A DNA stretch of 64,000 nucleotides from Jiella avicenniae (GTDB lineage: Bacteria > Pseudomonadota > Alphaproteobacteria > Rhizobiales > Rhizobiaceae): assembly GCF_021390325.1 (NCBI RefSeq), contig NZ_JAJUWU010000007.1, positions 1 through 64,000 on the forward strand, read 5' to 3'. Positions 31,220 to 42,444 of the stretch are shown one piece after another (position 1 is the stretch's first letter; every line of letters begins with the position of its first letter). The position numbers and the translations under genes were made by a program. The notes below the pieces were generated by a model. It did no database searches and was not told where the DNA came from. It was given only the letters and a program-made list of their open reading frames with translations.

Positions 31220-33013
31220 GTGAGGGCAGGAGCAAACAGGGCCGGAGGTGTCGCGGGCGTTTCGGTGCGCCGGATCGCCGTCCGCCGGGCCCTGGCTCGG
31301 GTCGGCGCGCTGCTCGTCGCCTGTTCGCTGGTGCCCGGAGCGCCCGCCGCCAGCCCGGCTCTGGACGAGACCACCGTCTCGGCCATCTCGCAGGGATCCG
31401 GCCTGTCGCCGGACGGAAGCGAAGCGAACCCGCTGTCGGCGAGCGCGATCGAGTCCCGGCGCAAGAAGACCGCGGCCGAACTCGCCGATCTCGCGTCCCG
31501 AATCGAACTTTCCGAGACGACGATCCGGTCTCTCGACGAGGAGATCGTGGCGATCGCCGCCGACCGCGACGCGCTGACGGCAGCCCTCAAGAAGGCAACG
31601 GACTCCCAGCGCCAGATCAGCGGGGAACTCCAGACGACCGAAGAGCGGCTGACGGCGCTCGCCACCGAGGAAGACGGCATCCGCGCTTCGCTTTCCGCCC
31701 GCCGCGGCGTCCTCGCCGAAGTTCTGGCCGCACTGGAGCGGATGGGCGCCAAGCCGCCGCCGGCGCTCCTGGTGCGGCCGCGCGACGCTCTGGGCGCCGT
31801 GCGCAGCTCTATCCTCCTCGGCGCGGTGGTTCCCACCATGCGCAAGGAGACCGAAGCGCTGGTGGCGGATCTGGAGAGCCTTGCCGCCGTCAGGGCCTCG
31901 ATCGTCACGGAAAAGGACCGGTTCACCGCCCAGATCGAGCAGCATCGGGAAGAGGAAGCCCGTCTCGACCGGCTGTTCGAGGAAAAGCGCAAGCTCGAGG
32001 CCGACAACCGCGAGAAGCGCCGGGCGGAAATCGCGCGCGCCGCCGAACTCGCGGGCAAGGCGGAGAACCTGAAGGATCTGATCGCCACGCTGCAGGCCGA
32101 CGCCGACGCGGCGCGGAGGCGCGAGATCGCCGAGCGCGAGGCCGAGGCCCTGCGGCTTGCCGAGGAACGGCGACGCGATGCGGAAGCAAAACGCGAGGCG
32201 GCCGTCGCCCACGAGCGGCTGGCGCTGGAACGCCAGAAGGAGAGCGCCGAAAAAACCCGCCGGGTCGTCGCTTCCGAGACGGACCGGCAGGGCGGACAGC
32301 CGGCCGGCGCTTCTCCCGAGCCGGGCACGCCGGACGGCTCGCCGGATACTTCGCCGCCGGAGACGACGGACGTCGCGTCGCAGGAAGCCGCTCCCGCCGC
32401 TCCCCCGTCGGACGGCGGAGCCGAAGCGGGCACGGCGAAGGCCGTCGACGAAGCGGCCGCGGAAGCGACGCGGCTCGCCGCGCTCGAGGAGAAGGCGGCC
32501 CCCGAAGCGGAGTACGACATCGCCGCACTGAGAAACAACACGGCGTTACTGGAGCCCGCCGCCGCATTTTCGACACTCAAGGCTCGTTTGTCGAAACCCG
32601 TGCTAGGACGACAGATCATCGGATTCGGCGAGAAGGACGACATCGGCAGGTCGTCGACGGGTGCATCCTTCGCGTCCCGCGCCGGCGACGTCGTGGTTGC
32701 GCCGGCAGACAGCCGGGTGCTCTATGCCGGTCTCTTTCGCTCCTACGGCGAACTCTTGATCCTCGATGCCGGGGACGGCTATCATATCGTCTTGGCCGGT
32801 ATGGATCGCATCGACGTATCGAGTGGTCAGTTCGTCTCGGCAGGGGAGCCGGTCGCGCTGATGGGCGCGCGGCGCGTGGCAAGTGTTCAGGTGGCGGAAT
32901 TCGGCGCAGCCGAGCCCGCTCTCTACGTCGAATTTCGCAAAGACGGGAAGCCGGTCGATCCGAGCCCGTGGTGGACGCAAGAACCCTCTGGAAGGACGAG
33001 GAATGATTCGTAA
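31220..33013 (+). CDS. envC: EnvC-like murein hydrolase activator
   Basis: Periplasmic cell-division factor that activates amidases. The 597-aa protein has an N-terminal signal region, a long coiled coil (about residues 75-360, repeated E/K/R/A heptads), an Ala/Pro/Glu-rich linker, and a C-terminal LytM/M23 domain (about 460-590). That domain lacks the metal-binding H-x3-D and H-x-H motifs (S-S-T-G-A-S-F and L-Y-V-E-F-R instead), as in EnvC, so it should be an activator and not an enzyme. The start GTG 31220 follows a promoter-like site. It overlaps ctpA by 11 bp. Confidence 0.88.
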   Translation: MRAGANRAGGVAGVSVRRIAVRRALARVGALLVACSLVPGAPAASPALDETTVSAISQGSGLSPDGSEANPLSASAIESRRKKTAAELADLASRIELSETTIRSLDEEIVAIAADRDALTAALKKATDSQRQISGELQTTEERLTALATEEDGIRASLSARRGVLAEVLAALERMGAKPPPALLVRPRDALGAVRSSILLGAVVPTMRKETEALVADLESLAAVRASIVTEKDRFTAQIEQHREEEARLDRLFEEKRKLEADNREKRRAEIARAAELAGKAENLKDLIATLQADADAARRREIAEREAEALRLAEERRRDAEAKREAAVAHERLALERQKESAEKTRRVVASETDRQGGQPAGASPEPGTPDGSPDTSPPETTDVASQEAAPAAPPSDGGAEAGTAKAVDEAAAEATRLAALEEKAAPEAEYDIAALRNNTALLEPAAAFSTLKARLSKPVLGRQIIGFGEKDDIGRSSTGASFASRAGDVVVAPADSRVLYAGLFRSYGELLILDAGDGYHIVLAGMDRIDVSSGQFVSAGEPVALMGARRVASVQVAEFGAAEPALYVEFRKDGKPVDPSPWWTQEPSGRTRNDS

Positions 33014-34373
33014 GCTTTCGATACTTTTCGCGGGTGTGCTGATGGGGGCCACGGCCATGACCGTGGTCAGCCAGAGCCCGGGCGTCGCCAACGCTGCCGG
33101 GTCCGACACCTATCGGCAGCTTGCGATCTTCGGAGACGTCTTCGAGCGGGTTCGCGCGCAGTATGTCGACCAGCCCGACGACCAGAAGCTGGTCGAGACG
33201 GCGATCAACGGCATGTTGACCTCGCTCGATCCGCATTCGAGCTACATGAACGCCAAGGAAGCCGCCGAGATGCGGACCGAGACCCGCGGCCAGTTCGGCG
33301 GCCTCGGCATCGAGGTGACCATGCAGGACGAGCTGGTCAAGGTCGTCTCGCCCTTCGAGGGAACGCCCGCCGACAAGGCCGGCGTGCTGGCCGGCGACCT
33401 CATCGCCGAGATCAACGGCGAGCAGGTTCGCGGCCTGACGCTCGGCGAGGCCGTCGACAAGATGAAGGGCGACATCGGCACCTCGGTGGCGCTGACGATC
33501 ATCCGCGAGGGCGCCACCAAGCCGGTGCGCCTGACGCTGACCCGTGCCGAGATCAAGGTGCCGTCCGTGCGCCACTCGGTCGAAGGCGACGTCGGCTACA
33601 TCAAGCTCCTGAAGTTCAACGAGCAGACCACGGTCGGCCTCGAAGACGCGATTGCCGACATCAAGGAGAAGGTCGGCGAGGACAAGCTGAAGGGCTACGT
33701 CGTCGATCTCCGCCGCAATCCCGGCGGTCTGCTCGACGAGGCGGTGTCGGTCTCCGACGCCTTCCTCGACAATGGCGAGATCGTCTCCACCCGCGGCCGC
33801 AACCCGGAAGAGACCCGGCGCTACAACGCCCGCAACGGCGACGACATCGACGGCAAGCCGCTGGTGGTGCTCGTCAACGGCGGTTCGGCCTCGGCCTCGG
33901 AGATCGTCGCCGGCGCTCTGCAGGATCAGCGCCGCGCCACGGTGGTCGGCACCCGGTCCTTCGGCAAGGGCTCGGTGCAGACGATCATTCCGCTCGGCCA
34001 GAACGGCGCGCTGCGGCTGACGACGGCGCTCTACTACACGCCTTCGGGCAGCTCGATCCAGGGCCGTGGCATCAATCCCGACATCGTCGTCGAGCAGCCG
34101 CTGCCGCAGGAAATCCGCGAGCAGATGGGCCTCGACGCCGAGGATGAACTCGCCCGCGGCGAATCTTCCCTGCGCGGCCACATCCAGGGCAAGGAAGAGA
34201 CCGACGAGGGCTCCGGCTCGCTCGACTACGTGCCGCCGGAAAAGAAGGACGATCTGCAGCTGCAATATGCGATCGACCTCCTGAACGGGACGAAGACCAA
34301 CGCGATGTTCCCGCCGAAGCGCGAGGCGAGCGTCCAGACCGAGGGCGGCGCAGAGACCAACGCCAAGAACTGA
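33003..34373 (+). CDS. ctpA: Carboxyl-terminal processing protease (S41)
   Basis: Periplasmic serine protease that trims C-termini of envelope proteins. The 456-aa product has an N-terminal signal/anchor, a PDZ domain at about residues 90-170 (F-G-G-L-G-I-E-V), and the S41 core with N-G-G-S-A-S-A-S-E (probable nucleophile Ser297) and S-F-G-K-G-S-V-Q (Lys322), the 25-residue Ser-Lys spacing known for this family. ATG 33003 lies inside the end of envC. With envC and the following deacetylase-fold gene it forms a conserved cell-envelope set. A terminator follows. Confidence 0.95.
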   Translation: MIRKLSILFAGVLMGATAMTVVSQSPGVANAAGSDTYRQLAIFGDVFERVRAQYVDQPDDQKLVETAINGMLTSLDPHSSYMNAKEAAEMRTETRGQFGGLGIEVTMQDELVKVVSPFEGTPADKAGVLAGDLIAEINGEQVRGLTLGEAVDKMKGDIGTSVALTIIREGATKPVRLTLTRAEIKVPSVRHSVEGDVGYIKLLKFNEQTTVGLEDAIADIKEKVGEDKLKGYVVDLRRNPGGLLDEAVSVSDAFLDNGEIVSTRGRNPEETRRYNARNGDDIDGKPLVVLVNGGSASASEIVAGALQDQRRATVVGTRSFGKGSVQTIIPLGQNGALRLTTALYYTPSGSSIQGRGINPDIVVEQPLPQEIREQMGLDAEDELARGESSLRGHIQGKEETDEGSGSLDYVPPEKKDDLQLQYAIDLLNGTKTNAMFPPKREASVQTEGGAETNAKN

Positions 34374-34416
34374 CGTTCGCCGGGCGGCCCGGACCGCCCG
34401 GTCATGAGACGATGGG

Positions 34417-34446
34417 AGCCCGGCCGCGCCAGCGGTCGGGCTTTTT
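34417..34446 (+). terminator. Rho-independent terminator of envC-ctpA
   Basis: AGCCCGGCCG (34417-34426) pairs with CGGTCGGGCT (34433-34442), one G-T pair included, and is followed by TTTT. It lies 43 nt after ctpA. The next gene starts 63 nt further on. Confidence 0.8.
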
Positions 34447-34509
34447 CACGATCGCGTTCGCAACGGACCGGCGAGCCCCGCGAAAGCTTGAAGCGCTAAC
34501 CGTTGGGGC

Positions 34510-35664
34510 ATGTCCATCGAAGGCGAACTCTTTCGGCCCCTGGGGCTCGACCGGCAGGCGCGGCGCACGAAGCCGCGACTTCCCTCGGCGGGCGCGGTCC
34601 TTCTCGTGGCGGGTGCCGTTGCGGTCCTCTGGGGATCGACCGAGGCGGCACTCTACGGCCACGGGGAACGGCGCGACGTCGACGTCCTGGCACGGCCCGC
34701 CGCCACGAAGCAGCCGCCGGCGGAATCGGGCGGGACGGCGGTGGCCGTCGTCGCCAAGCCTCTGCCGAAGTCTTCCGGCCCGACGATCATCAGCCCGAGT
34801 TCCGGCGGCGGTCCGGTCACCTTCCGGGTCGAAGAAGCCAGCGACTACCGCCAGTCCCCGGCGATGGCGCACATGCCCGACCCGGACCTCGTCGAAGACG
34901 GCGAGTTCGGCCCGCTGCCCGTTCGGGCCGCCGACGGACGCCGCCCGTTCGACGTCTACCGCGGCGCCTGGAGCGGCAAGCCGGCGACGCGGATCGCCAT
35001 CGTCGTCGGCGGGCTCGGCATCAGCCAGACCGGCAGCATGGAGGCCGTCGAGCGGCTTCCCGCCGGCGTGACGCTGGGCTTTTCCCCGGCGGGCAACAGC
35101 CTCGATCGCTGGATGCAGGCGGCGCGGCGCGGCGGCCACGAACTCGTCCTGCAGGCGCCGCTCGAGCCGGTGGGCTATCCGACCGTCGATCCGGGCGAAA
35201 ACACGCTCACCGTCGACCAGTCTTCGGCGGGCGACTTCTCGGCCCTCTACGCCTCGCTCGGCAAGATCACCAACTATGTCGGCGTGATGAACTACATGGG
35301 CGCGCGCTTCACCGGCGATCGTTCGGCGATGGACGCTTTCGTCGCCGAACTCGGGCGCCGCGGCCTGATGTATCTCGACGACGGGTCGTCGGCCCGTTCG
35401 CTCGGCAAGGACACGGCGCTGGCGGCGGGTGTGCCGGCGGCGGCGGCGAACGTGCTGCTCGACCAGAGCCAGGATCCTGCCGCCGTCACCGAGCAGCTCG
35501 ACATGCTGGAGAAGGTCGCGCGGGCGCAGGGCTCGGCGATCGGCGTCGCCTCGGCCTTCGACCAGTCGATCGGCGCGATCGCCGCCTGGATCCCGGCGGC
35601 GGAAAAACGCGGCGTCGAGATCGTCCCGGTCTCGGCGCTCGCCTACGATCCCGAGGGGCGCTGA
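34510..35664 (+). CDS. Divergent polysaccharide deacetylase family protein (YibQ-like)
   Basis: A 384-aa protein with an N-terminal membrane segment (about residues 28-48), a variable linker, and a C-terminal divergent NodB-like domain (about 150-380): R-I-A-I-V-V-G-G-L-G-I-S-Q, E-L-V-L-Q-A-P-L-E-P, N-Y-M-G-A-R-F and Y-L-D-D-G. The first motif has V-V-G-G where active deacetylases have D-D, so activity is uncertain. ATG 34510 is the first in frame. It follows envC and ctpA, the usual order in this group, and converges on pobA with 19 nt between. Confidence 0.85.
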   Translation: MSIEGELFRPLGLDRQARRTKPRLPSAGAVLLVAGAVAVLWGSTEAALYGHGERRDVDVLARPAATKQPPAESGGTAVAVVAKPLPKSSGPTIISPSSGGGPVTFRVEEASDYRQSPAMAHMPDPDLVEDGEFGPLPVRAADGRRPFDVYRGAWSGKPATRIAIVVGGLGISQTGSMEAVERLPAGVTLGFSPAGNSLDRWMQAARRGGHELVLQAPLEPVGYPTVDPGENTLTVDQSSAGDFSALYASLGKITNYVGVMNYMGARFTGDRSAMDAFVAELGRRGLMYLDDGSSARSLGKDTALAAGVPAAAANVLLDQSQDPAAVTEQLDMLEKVARAQGSAIGVASAFDQSIGAIAAWIPAAEKRGVEIVPVSALAYDPEGR

Positions 35665-35683
35665 CGGCCGAGGGGCCTTCGCG

Positions 35684-38695
<3,012 letters not shown>

Positions 38696-38738
38696 TTGGA
38701 TCCAGTCTCCTTCCATCGCCAATATGAAACGACGAAAA

Positions 38739-38777
38739 AGTCATGTAAAATGAATTCGGCACCCAATTAACATGACT
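38739..38777. promoter_or_regulatory. Inverted repeat between pcaC and pcaQ
   Basis: AGTCATGT (38739-38746) and ACATGACT (38770-38777) are perfect 8-bp arms 23 nt apart, in the short AT-rich gap between the divergent genes. The usual PcaQ site ATAACC-N4-GGTTAA is not present in full; only an ATAACC half is seen at 38782-38787 on the minus strand. It may be the local operator. Confidence 0.5.
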
Positions 38778-38785
38778 GGCGGGTT

Positions 38786-39709
38786 ATGGAAATCGATCGG
38801 CGCATCAAAATTCGCCACCTCCGCACATTCGTCGAAGTTGCACGTATGGCGAGTGTCGGCAAGGCGGCCGAATTGATGCACGTGTCCCAGCCGGCGGTTT
38901 CGAAAACGCTGGCGGAACTGGAATCGGTGCTCGGCGCGCGGCTGATGGAACGCAACCGCAGCGGCGTCTCGCTGACCCCGGTCGGGCAGATGTTTCACGG
39001 CTATGCGAGTTCCAGCCTCGCGGCCCTCAGGCAAGGGATCGAGGGGGTTTCCGAGACCCTCGCGGCCGGCGGTCCACGCCTGTCCGTCGGCGCGCTCCCA
39101 TCGGTTGCCGCGCGCATCGTACCGGACGCGGCGGTGGAGATGGGCCGCATCGCACCGGAAGTTGGAATTGCAATCATAACTGGACCGAATGGTTATCTTC
39201 TCTCAGAGCTTGCGAATGGCGCCGTCGATCTCGTCATCGGCAGGCTGGGAAATCCCGAGGCGATGGCGGGACACAGCTTCTCGCAGCTTTATTCCGAGCG
39301 GATCTCGCTGGTCGTGCGGCCGGGCCATCCGCTGGTCGGGCGCAGCGACGTCGCGGCCATCGCGGACTATCCGATCGTGTTTCCGAACCGGGACGCGGCG
39401 ATCCGCACGCTCGCCGAGCAGTTCTTCATCGCCCAGGGGATCCGCCGGGTCGGTCACCGCATCGAAACCGTCGCCGAGACCTTCGGCCGCGCCTATGTGC
39501 GCATGACCGACGCGGTGTGGGTGATCTCCTCCGGTGTGGTGGCGCTCGACGTTGCCGAAGGCATGCTCGTCGAATTGCCGATCGCCATGCGCGAGACCCT
39601 CGGCCCGGTCGGCCTCACCCTGCGGGGGGAGGGCGATCCCTCGCCGGCGCTGCGCATGTTCATCGAGGCGGTGCGCCGGACGGTCGCGCGGCTCGAACTG
39701 GCAAGCTGA
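38786..39709 (+). CDS. pcaQ: LysR-type regulator of protocatechuate catabolism
   Basis: A 307-aa LysR regulator with an N-terminal winged helix (H-L-R-T-F-V-E-V-A-R, then S-V-G-K-A-A-E-L-M-H-V-S-Q-P-A-V-S-K-T) and a periplasmic-binding-like effector domain (about 90-300). Known PcaQ proteins activate the divergent pca operon in response to carboxymuconolactone or a related metabolite. Divergence from pcaC and the closeness of its helix to PcaQ support the name over CatR/BenM types. ATG 38786 follows ACTGGCGGGTT. Confidence 0.9.
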   Translation: MEIDRRIKIRHLRTFVEVARMASVGKAAELMHVSQPAVSKTLAELESVLGARLMERNRSGVSLTPVGQMFHGYASSSLAALRQGIEGVSETLAAGGPRLSVGALPSVAARIVPDAAVEMGRIAPEVGIAIITGPNGYLLSELANGAVDLVIGRLGNPEAMAGHSFSQLYSERISLVVRPGHPLVGRSDVAAIADYPIVFPNRDAAIRTLAEQFFIAQGIRRVGHRIETVAETFGRAYVRMTDAVWVISSGVVALDVAEGMLVELPIAMRETLGPVGLTLRGEGDPSPALRMFIEAVRRTVARLELAS

Positions 39710-39756
39710 CCCGGGGCTGCCGTCCCGCGCGAGCGAGGCGCGATCTCGCCCGCCGC

Positions 39757-39771
39757 TTAACCCATGGTTAA
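39757..39771 (+). promoter_or_regulatory. Perfect CtrA-type box TTAA-N7-TTAA
   Basis: TTAA (39757-39760), seven bases CCCATGG, TTAA (39768-39771), followed by CC. It lies 37 nt before the lipoprotein start at 39808 and matches the full CtrA consensus. Because the sequence is also palindromic (TTAACC-ATGGTTAA), another regulator is possible. Confidence 0.55.
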
Positions 39772-39807
39772 CCATGACGCCCGAATGTCGCCCGCAGGAG
39801 GGCCTTT

Positions 39808-40443
39808 ATGGCGGCGCGTTCACTCTTCATCGGGATATCGGTCGCGGCAGCGCTCGCCATGGCGGGCTGCGCCGCCCGGCCGAAGACCTGCTACGTCACC
39901 CTGAACCTCGGCGGGCAGCCGACGGCCGAAGCCTGCGAGACGGGGCCGGTCCTCATCGTGCGACCGATCACCGAGACCAACGCCGCCTTCTACGTCCCGC
40001 CCTATGTCCTCGGCGCTTTGTCCTACGAGGGGTTCGTCGCGCCGCCCGAACCGACGGCGGACGCAAGCGCCGTGATGGATGATGGAGAGGCCGAGGACGG
40101 GCAGAGCCGAGGGGGCGAGGGCCGCCGGGCGCCGAACGCCGCTTCTGCGCTGCGCGATGCCCTGATCGGCGAGGCATTCCTGATGCCACTGGCGAGCGAC
40201 CCCGCCATCCCGATGTCCGATGCCTTCGTCGAGCGGATGCCGCCGCAGCCTTCGGCGTCGCTCTTCAAGGCCGGGAAGAGGGCTGCGCCGGCCGATGGCG
40301 ACGCAATCCTCGCCAAGCTCCCGCACGGCGTCGCGCCGCCCAACCGCATCGCCCCGGAGCATCCGCGGATCGACGGCGAGGTGCGCTATCGCAGGCCCTA
40401 CGAGGGCCTTCCCGCCATGCCTATCTCGCCGGACTTTCTATGA
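39808..40443 (+). CDS. Predicted lipoprotein, function unknown
   Basis: A 211-aa lipoprotein: lipobox L-A-M-A-G-C with Cys21 after a hydrophobic signal. The mature part has no recognised domain; it holds T-C-Y-V-T-L-N-L-G-G-Q-P-T-A, an acidic loop near residues 85-105, then a Pro/Ala-rich C-terminus ending M-P-I-S-P-D-F-L. ATG 39808 follows GCAGGAGGGCC. Upstream is a perfect CtrA-like box. The gene overlaps the 3' end of the minus-strand gene at 40421 by 23 nt, tail to tail. Nothing shows its partners. Confidence 0.75.
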   Translation: MAARSLFIGISVAAALAMAGCAARPKTCYVTLNLGGQPTAEACETGPVLIVRPITETNAAFYVPPYVLGALSYEGFVAPPEPTADASAVMDDGEAEDGQSRGGEGRRAPNAASALRDALIGEAFLMPLASDPAIPMSDAFVERMPPQPSASLFKAGKRAAPADGDAILAKLPHGVAPPNRIAPEHPRIDGEVRYRRPYEGLPAMPISPDFL

Positions 40444-40837
40444 GCAGCGGCGTGCCGTTGATGAGGACGTGGCCCGGCCTGAGGGTCCGCACGACCTTCG
40501 GCGGCTTTCGCCCCGGCGCCGCGTCGACGACGATCTTGCCTTTGCGGACGTCGAAACTGTAGTTGACGCCGTTGCACACGACCGGCGTTCCGAACGGACC
40601 TTCCGAAAAGGAATCGAGGTTGATCGTCCGGCAGTCGCCGATCGGGGTCGAGCCCCGCTTGCCCGTCGCGAGGTCGATGACGATCGCATTGAGCCGGTAG
40701 CCTCCCGAAATCTCGGCGAATTCGAAGGCGGTCTCGAAACGCGGCAGGTCGCCCGCGGGCGGAGCGGGATCCTTCGCGGGCGAGTCGGAGAAGGGGATGG
40801 CGATGGCTCCGGCGAGAAAGACGGTCTGCAGCAGCAT
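40421..40837 (-). CDS. Small exported protein of unknown function
   Basis: A 138-aa product with a short hydrophobic N-terminus (M-L-L-Q-T-V-F-L-A-G-A-I-A-I-P-F), probably a signal peptide. The body looks beta-rich: A-F-E-F-A-E-I-S-G-G-Y-R-L-N-A-I-V-I-D, two cysteines (G-D-C-R-T and V-V-C-N-G), then V-R-K-G-K-I-V-V-D-A. No family recognised. The N-terminus follows a GGAGGAAACTT site on the minus strand. It overlaps the lipoprotein gene at its 3' end. Confidence 0.6.
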   Translation of the reverse strand: MLLQTVFLAGAIAIPFSDSPAKDPAPPAGDLPRFETAFEFAEISGGYRLNAIVIDLATGKRGSTPIGDCRTINLDSFSEGPFGTPVVCNGVNYSFDVRKGKIVVDAAPGRKPPKVVRTLRPGHVLINGTPLLIESPAR

Positions 40838-41205
40838 CGCAAGTTTCCTCCCTATCGCGTCGACGGTCGCTTCGCCCTGACCGCCCGATCATCCTGTCCG
40901 ACCGAAACCGCGTCGAACCGGGTCGACGAGCCGGTCACCCGACCGGCTGGCGCGTCGGCACGGGCGAGAGTCGTTCGTGGCACCCGGACCTCTTTTCCGG
41001 AACGGGCGTTCAACCCCGTCCTCCAGCCTCTTGCGTGACCGGAAGAGGCGCGCCCGGTGCCGGACGTGCCGTCACGCCGTACTGGCGTCGTTTCCGGCTC
41101 GTCGACCGGTCGCAACGATGTCCGGCCACCTCGGGCGATGTCCGACCGCCGCGTATGTGAGAGCGGGGGAAAACCTGAACGGTCTCCCCCGCCCGATCGA
41201 TCTGT
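40838..41205. other. Intergenic stretch with terminator
   Basis: No supported gene. It contains the upstream region of the 40421 gene (a Shine-Dalgarno at about 40845-40855) and, at the far end, the terminator of the 41206 gene. The middle is GC-rich without clear repeats. Confidence 0.6.
41163..41192 (-). terminator. Terminator of the 41206-41505 gene
   Basis: GCGGGGGA (41163-41170) pairs with TCCCCCGC (41185-41192) around a 14-nt loop. On the minus strand it lies 13 nt after the stop codon. The T-tract is weak. Confidence 0.5.
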
Positions 41206-41505
41206 TTAGCAGGGGACCAGGGTGTAGTGGTCCTGCTCGACGAGCTTCTTGGTCGTGATGTACACAGCCGGATTGCGGCGGTGATAGATCTTGTTGCCGT
41301 CGACGATGTCGCCCTCCCAGGACGTCCCGGCGTGCTGAACCAGCTTGCCGCGGGTGTTGTACTTGTACAGGGAAGGGACGTATTCGACGAGGTAGCACTT
41401 GGCGCCCCGTTCATCGACTTCTTTCTTGTACCACTTGGCATCGGCGGTCCCCGCGAAGGAGACTGCACCGGCAGCGGCGATCAGCGTGAGCAGCACTTTG
41501 CGCAT
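41206..41505 (-). CDS. Small secreted protein, function unknown
   Basis: A 99-aa protein with a clear signal peptide (residues 1-23, ending T-A-D-A). The mature 76 residues are basic and Tyr-rich, with two cysteines (A-K-C-Y-L-V-E-Y and T-L-V-P-C at the very end) that could form a disulfide. No family recognised. ATG 41505 follows ACGGAGGCG at good distance, and an AT-rich promoter lies upstream. The good signals make it a real gene; its role is unknown. Confidence 0.75.
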   Translation of the reverse strand: MRKVLLTLIAAAGAVSFAGTADAKWYKKEVDERGAKCYLVEYVPSLYKYNTRGKLVQHAGTSWEGDIVDGNKIYHRRNPAVYITTKKLVEQDHYTLVPC

Positions 41506-42444
41506 GAGAATAAACGCCTCCGTGTTCGATGTTGCGCAAGGGAAGCATTAAATGTCCGTAAAGAAAGATCAATACATTATCGGGATTTAGCCCGGAAAAA
41601 GCGCAATGAAGGGCATTCTGTTTCATTTCGGCACGGGGACTGTTCGATTTTGGATCATGTCCTCGCGTCAGATGTCATATTGATACTCGCGACCAACGAC
41701 ATGGCAATAGCGGTGAGTGGCGACCGCTGGTCTTGGCGTCGAAGAGCTTCGCTCGTCGAGGTTGCGGGGGCGGCAGTCGGATCGGCATCGCGCGGGATGC
41801 GACCATGGCTCCCGCCTGTCGAGGGAATTTCCGTTCGATGTCTCATCGTTACAGTGTCTTGCCACGATGGCGGAGCGCTTTCGGATGTTGCAATGCGGCA
41901 TGGTTCCGGCATGACTGCGCTTTTCCGGTTTTATGAAAATACCGGAATGCAATCGGAGAGTGGAGTCCGGCGGCCCGCGGCCGGTATGGGAATTTCTCGC
42001 ATCTTACCGAGCGGAAGAGGGAGTCGTTCCAGCGATCTTCCGCCGGCCGGCGAGTAATGCTGCGCTGCGAGAGTGCCACCGAAATCCCGCGGCCTGGCAC
42101 CCGCGTTCGCTCGCCGGGGGGCGCGCTGCGGGCAGCATGTGCGGCCCTGCCGCTGCGGCGGGGGCAGCCGCCGATCCGCGCGGGCGGGCCAACCCTGAAG
42201 GAGCTACCCGTGCAAGCTCACCCTCGACGCCTCCGCGTATTCGTGGCGCCGTCCCGGACCGGCCGTCGCGCGAAACCGGCGGACCGGCGGGTCCGGGCGG
42301 CGCCCGTTGCTCTGACGAGCTTGAAGCGACAGATCGTTTCAGGCGGCCGGCGGTATCAGCGCCTGTGGGGGGAGACGGTCTGCCCGAATGCGCCGATTCG
42401 GCGGCGTTTGCGGGCCGAGGGCCGCGAGCGTCGGAGGCGGGCGG
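41506..42444. other. 939-nt stretch without a convincing gene
   Basis: The first 120 nt are the AT-rich promoter of the minus-strand secreted-protein gene. The remainder shows frames on both strands, such as 42057-42455 plus, that are Arg/Ala/Pro-rich and lack signatures, and I do not call any of them. It may hold gene remnants or a non-coding RNA. ribB ends at its right border, with no terminator seen. Confidence 0.55.
41545..41572 (-). promoter_or_regulatory. Probable promoter of the 41206-41505 gene
   Basis: On the minus strand TTGATC (41567-41572), 16 nt, TAATGC (41545-41550), giving a leader of about 35 nt. The region is clearly AT-richer than the surroundings. Confidence 0.45.
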
